The notes beneath the pieces are model-generated. The model was not told the origin of the DNA, did not search any database, and was given only the letters and a program-made list of their open reading frames with translations. The translations under genes and the position numbers were made by a program. From positions 1-6,329 of the forward strand of contig CAKPBH010000058.1 of NCBI GenBank assembly GCA_934140355.1: a stretch of 6,329 nt of DNA, read 5' to 3'. This document shows, one piece after another, positions 6,216 through 6,329 of this stretch. The stretch is from an uncultured Bacilli bacterium (GTDB lineage: Bacteria; Bacillota_I; Bacilli_A; RF39; UBA660). Numbering within the stretch: position 1 is the first letter of the stretch; the number at the start of each line of letters is the position of its first letter.

Positions 6216-6329
6216 TTATAATTTTATTATAAGTAAACTCATAAAAGCATATGTATAACGAATTGCTTTTTTCGTAAATAATCGTGATTTTAAGATATCC
6301 AAAGATTCAGATAATGCACAATATTTATC
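6216..6329 (-). CDS. Probable 3' end of a convergent gene, cut by the window edge
   Basis: Reading the minus strand from the right edge gives 37 open codons and a TAA stop at 6218-6216. The peptide starts DKYCALSESLDILKSRLF and ends YTYAFMSLLIIKL. I cannot assign a family from this piece. Support for coding comes from the length of the open frame in DNA where stop codons should be frequent, a helical, mixed-charge peptide, a stop codon 5 bases from a good minus-strand terminator, and the absence of a comparable frame on the plus strand. It contains arginine codons CGA and CGT, unlike the AGA-only style of the operon. The frame could still be open by chance. Confidence 0.45.
   Translation of the reverse strand, partial: DKYCALSESLDILKSRLFTKKAIRYTYAFMSLLIIKL

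Noticed and set aside
6243..6270. A 7-bp hairpin (AAAAGCA/TGCTTTT) with a T-run, as a second terminator.
   Set aside because: The loop is 14 bases and the stem is weak. It lies inside the probable minus-strand coding frame, and a much better hairpin lies at 6161-6211.
1..6329. CRISPR array, tRNA, toxin-antitoxin pair, insertion sequence or phage genes.
   Set aside because: No regularly spaced repeats, cloverleaf, transposase motifs, terminal inverted repeats or defence-protein motifs were seen on either strand.

Overview
The window is a 6.3 kb piece of a very AT-rich bacterial chromosome. The dense gene packing, GGAGG-type ribosome binding sites, AGA-dominated arginine codons, sigma-A-like promoters and a spoVG gene point to a low-GC Bacillota, most likely of the class Clostridia. 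A closer placement cannot be made from the sequence alone.

Layout. (1) Bases 1-231 are the 3' part of spoVG, whose first residues lie off the left edge; a strong hairpin terminator follows. (2) Bases 305-1190 form a self-contained single-gene unit: a near-consensus extended -10 promoter, an unrecognised 251-residue protein and its own terminator. (3) Bases 1203-6211 look like one operon. After a promoter-like site come pth (peptidyl-tRNA hydrolase), a short RNase E/G-family nuclease, rimO (ribosomal protein S12 methylthiotransferase), an unrecognised acidic 418-residue protein and an unrecognised 111-residue protein with one N-terminal membrane segment. The gaps are only 40, 45, 27 and 29 bases, I see no terminator inside, and the unit ends in a long hairpin. 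(4) At the right edge, 37 codons of a reading frame run on the minus strand towards the operon. They are probably the 3' end of a convergent gene that shares the terminator.

How the genes fit together. The three recognisable operon genes all concern translation and RNA: recycling of peptidyl-tRNA, 5'-end-dependent RNA cleavage, and modification of ribosomal protein S12. The last two genes are unknown and probably co-transcribed with them. The clearest points of interest are the RNase E/G protein, which keeps its catalytic and 5'-sensor residues but stops just before the zinc-link; the two unknown operon genes; and the solitary 251-residue protein, whose GVGKIG motif sits where an alpha/beta hydrolase would carry its serine nucleophile. 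I found no CRISPR array, tRNA, rRNA, insertion sequence or clear defence system.
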